Shown one piece after another: positions 7,323 to 9,101 of a stretch of 9,101 nt of DNA. Source of the stretch: Desulfobulbaceae bacterium (GTDB lineage Bacteria; Desulfobacterota; Desulfobulbia; Desulfobulbales; Desulfocapsaceae). A program made the translations under genes and the position numbers. Positions within the stretch are counted from its first letter, which is position 1; every line of letters starts with the position of its first letter. The notes below the pieces were generated by a model. It saw nothing but the letters and a program-made list of their open reading frames with translations, did not search any database and was not told where the DNA came from. The DNA lies in the NCBI GenBank assembly GCA_003509305.1, contig DOMU01000041.1:1-9101 (forward strand). The letters run 5' to 3'.

Positions 7323-7739
7323 TCATTTCGGAGAAGGAAGATCCTTTTCCAGAAGCAGGCATTCATCGTCGAGATTGGCGCCCATCTGGCCGACATAAGC
7401 GTTGGCCTTGCCTTCAGCCGTGGTGCGTACCGGAAATTTGAAACGCTTGATGTTGCCATTGCGGAATTTGACGGTCCACATAATGGAATCGGCACTGCGC
7501 ATCGGGTGAACCTGGCCACCCATCGGCACGAAGTCATCGTAGCCGCGGACGAAAATCGCGCCCTGAGGACAAATTTTAACGCAGGAATAGCACTCCCAGC
7601 AGGCATCCGGCTCCTGGTTGTAGGCTTTCATCTCGCCTTTCTCCAGTACCATCAGGTCGTTTGGACAAATGTACATACATGCGGTCTTGTCCCCGCCTTT
7701 ACAACCGTCACATTTGGAAGGATCTACATAACTTGGCAT
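7323..7739 (-). CDS. aprB: APS reductase beta subunit AprB (two 4Fe-4S)
   Basis: AprB is the electron-transfer subunit that receives electrons from Qmo and passes them to the FAD of AprA. It has 138 residues. Eight cysteines for two 4Fe-4S clusters are visible as C10, C13, C21, C25P and C47, C50, C53, C57P. W48, between C47 and C50, sits where the Archaeoglobus enzyme has the Trp thought to guide electrons from the near cluster to FAD. A beta-rich segment (about 85-106) and a C-terminal tail that normally wraps around AprA follow. The tail is short here, ending near residue 138 against about 150 in Archaeoglobus, and holds one extra cysteine, C127. The ATG at 7739 follows AGGAGG at 7747-7752. 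It is the first gene of the apr unit, and the 222-base gap to ftsK leaves room for a promoter. Confidence 0.97.
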   Translation of the reverse strand: MPSYVDPSKCDGCKGGDKTACMYICPNDLMVLEKGEMKAYNQEPDACWECYSCVKICPQGAIFVRGYDDFVPMGGQVHPMRSADSIMWTVKFRNGNIKRFKFPVRTTAEGKANAYVGQMGANLDDECLLLEKDLPSPK

Positions 7740-7750
7740 TTAACTACCTC

Positions 7751-7770
7751 CTCAGTCTGAGATTATAATC
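7751..7770 (-). promoter_or_regulatory. candidate aprBA -10 box within two abutting palindromes
   Basis: The minus strand has a perfect TATAAT (7762-7767) inside the 10-base palindrome GATTATAATC (7761-7770). It abuts an 11-base palindrome, CTCAGACTGAG (7751-7761), which touches the aprB ribosome binding site. Transcription would begin near 7755, giving a leader of about 16 bases. No good -35 hexamer is found at 16-18 bases; the best is CTGTCG at about 19. The promoter may therefore need an activator, and the palindromes could be an operator. A second candidate further upstream has a perfect TTGACA (7929-7934) but a poor -10 (CAATCT, 7906-7911). Confidence 0.4.
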
Positions 7771-7811
7771 TGCCATTCGCTTTGAACGACAGGCCACTTT
7801 CCCCGCGCAAA

Positions 7812-7829
7812 AACTTCACAGAACTTCAC
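7812..7829 (-). repeat. tandem GTGAAGTT direct repeat upstream of aprB
   Basis: GTGAAGTT occurs twice on the minus strand (7812-7819 and 7822-7829) with starts exactly 10 bases apart, one helical turn. The pair lies about 45-62 bases upstream of the TATAAT box, the position where activator sites often sit. No factor is recognised. The half-site does not occur as an inverted repeat here, so it does not match the palindromic Rex or HcpR/CRP-type sites known from sulfate reducers. Confidence 0.4.
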
Positions 7830-7961
7830 CAAAACCGATGCCCGTCAATTGTAAAGCTCACAGAGTTATTGATAAGAAACGGGCAATACCGCGTTTGTGC
7901 GGCGAAGATTGCCACGGAACATTCTATCTGTCAACAGCAAGATTGCTCGTTGCACAAAAGC

Positions 7962-9101
7962 TTATGGAACCATATCCCGTTTCAGCAGTACCTCGCGCGG
8001 CTTGGCTCCATCCGCTGGCCCAACGATACCGTTTTTCTCCATGCTCTCGATCATTCGCGCCGCCCGGTTATAACCAATTCGCAGGCGGCGTTGCAGCATC
8101 GAAATCGAAACTTTCTCGAGTTCGGCGACGAAGGCCAGCGCCTCGTCATAGTGCTCGTCAGTTTCCTCACCTTCCTCTTCGTCCGCCATTTCCGAATCGT
8201 TCTCCACGTCCTCGAACATCGCCGGGTCATAATGCGCCTGCCCTTGCGCCTGGAGAAATTCGACGATCCGCATCGTTTCCGCCTCGGAGATGAAAGCACC
8301 ATGAATACGTTGCAGGGTGGAAGTACCCGGCGGCAGATAGAGCATGTCACCCATCCCCAGCAAGTGCTCAGCCCCCATGCTGTCGAGGATGGTGCGGGAG
8401 TCGATTTTCGACGACACCTTAAAAGAAATCCGGGTTGGGAAATTGGCCTTGATCAGCCCGGTTAAAACGTCGACCGAGGGACGCTGGGTGGCCAGAATCA
8501 GGTGCATCCCGGCCGCCCGCGCCATCTGTGCCAACCGGGCAATCGAAGTTTCCACATCCTTCGAGGCAACCATCATCAGATCGGCAAGTTCATCGACAAT
8601 AACAACGATATAGGGCATTTTTTCGTCATGACACTGGTTGTACGAATCAAAACTCTTTACCCTGGCTTCTTCCAGCATCCGGTAACGGCGTTCCATCTCG
8701 CGAACCGCCCAATTCAGGGCGCGGGAAGCGAGTTTCGGATCAACAACTACCGGATGCAGTAAATGTGGAATTCCCTCATAACCGGAAAGCTCGATTCGTT
8801 TCGGGTCGATCATGAGAAAACGCACCTCGTCGGGCGTGGCGTTATAGAGGATCGAGGCGATTATGGTATTGATGCCGATGCTCTTACCAGCTCCGGTGGC
8901 ACCGGCGATCAGCAGATGCGGCATCTTGGCCAAATTACCGAGAGCGATATTGCCGACCACATCGACGCCCAGAGCCACGGTCAGTTTGGCGGCAGCGGCC
9001 TGGCGATAACTTTCTGCCGCCAGGATGTCGCGGATAAAGACGATCTGCCGTTTTTCATTCGGGATTTCGATGCCGAGCGCTGATTTCCCTGGCACCGAGC
9101 C
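7962..9101 (-). CDS. ftsK: DNA translocase FtsK/SpoIIIE, C-terminal part (5' end outside the window)
   Basis: FtsK is the septal ATPase that pumps chromosome ends during division and activates XerCD recombination at dif. The 379 residues present cover the RecA-like motor and the DNA-reading end; the membrane domain and linker are beyond 9101. Counting from the window edge, Walker A is GATGAGKS at about 67-74, Walker B VVIVDELADL at about 166-175, and the conserved ATQRPSVDVLTGLIKANFPT stretch at about 204-223. An acidic linker, rich in Glu and Asp (about 297-320), joins the motor to the C-terminal gamma winged helix (about 328-377), which reads the KOPS orientation sequences. A GTG at 9093-9095 can mimic a start, but it is an internal Val in the family motif before PGKSALGIE, and the frame is open to the window edge. 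It has no evident functional link to the apr genes. No intrinsic terminator is seen in the bases after its TAA stop. Confidence 0.95.
   Translation of the reverse strand, partial: GSVPGKSALGIEIPNEKRQIVFIRDILAAESYRQAAAAKLTVALGVDVVGNIALGNLAKMPHLLIAGATGAGKSIGINTIIASILYNATPDEVRFLMIDPKRIELSGYEGIPHLLHPVVVDPKLASRALNWAVREMERRYRMLEEARVKSFDSYNQCHDEKMPYIVVIVDELADLMMVASKDVETSIARLAQMARAAGMHLILATQRPSVDVLTGLIKANFPTRISFKVSSKIDSRTILDSMGAEHLLGMGDMLYLPPGTSTLQRIHGAFISEAETMRIVEFLQAQGQAHYDPAMFEDVENDSEMADEEEGEETDEHYDEALAFVAELEKVSISMLQRRLRIGYNRAARMIESMEKNGIVGPADGAKPREVLLKRDMVP

Noticed and set aside
7849..7863. Imperfect inverted repeat TGTGA-N3-TTACA upstream of aprB as a Rex or CRP-type operator
   Set aside because: The half-site spacing of 3 bases does not fit the TGTGA-N6-TCACA layout of these families, and one half-site is mismatched.
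9093..9095. GTG as start of a short FtsK
   Set aside because: The frame is open to the window edge and the Val belongs to the conserved segment before Walker A; the gene is simply cut.

Overview
The window carries the dissimilatory APS-reduction module of a sulfate-metabolising bacterium. All genes lie on the minus strand, so transcription runs from high to low coordinates: ftsK (3' part only), aprB, aprA, qmoA, qmoB, qmoC, then a tRNA-Thr cut by the window edge. The Apr and Qmo proteins are typical of anaerobic sulfate reducers of the Desulfobacterota. Moderate GC and the general look of AprA and AprB would fit a Desulfobulbales-like member, but that finer placement is an inference from memory, not from a tree.

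Region by region: 7962-9101 is the motor and DNA-reading domain of the chromosome translocase FtsK. The 222-base gap 7740-7961 probably holds the aprBA promoter, with a perfect TATAAT inside a palindrome and a tandem 8-base repeat upstream. aprB (7323-7739) and aprA (5236-7254) encode the two subunits of adenylylsulfate reductase and are followed by a strong intrinsic terminator (5168-5206). A 150-base leader with a possible 17-codon ORF precedes qmoA (3757-5016). qmoA and qmoB (1490-3751) are tightly coupled, with 5 bases between them. A 91-base gap with a 12-pair RNA hairpin separates qmoB from qmoC (163-1398). After qmoC there are 123 bases without a convincing terminator, then the tRNA.

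How the genes work together: membrane QmoC (haem b plus FeS) takes electrons from menaquinol. The HdrA-like flavoproteins QmoA and QmoB pass them to the FeS subunit AprB, and AprA reduces APS to sulfite and AMP at its FAD. The same set could run backwards in a sulfur-disproportionating or sulfide-oxidising relative. ATP sulfurylase (sat), which makes APS, is not in the window.

I find no undescribed gene system here. The coding content is a well-known module. The less ordinary material is in the non-coding parts: the terminator that separates apr from qmo, the qmoA leader, the qmoB-qmoC hairpin and the aprB upstream repeats. Long open frames on the plus strand, including one of 520 codons opposite qmoB, are best read as antisense shadows.
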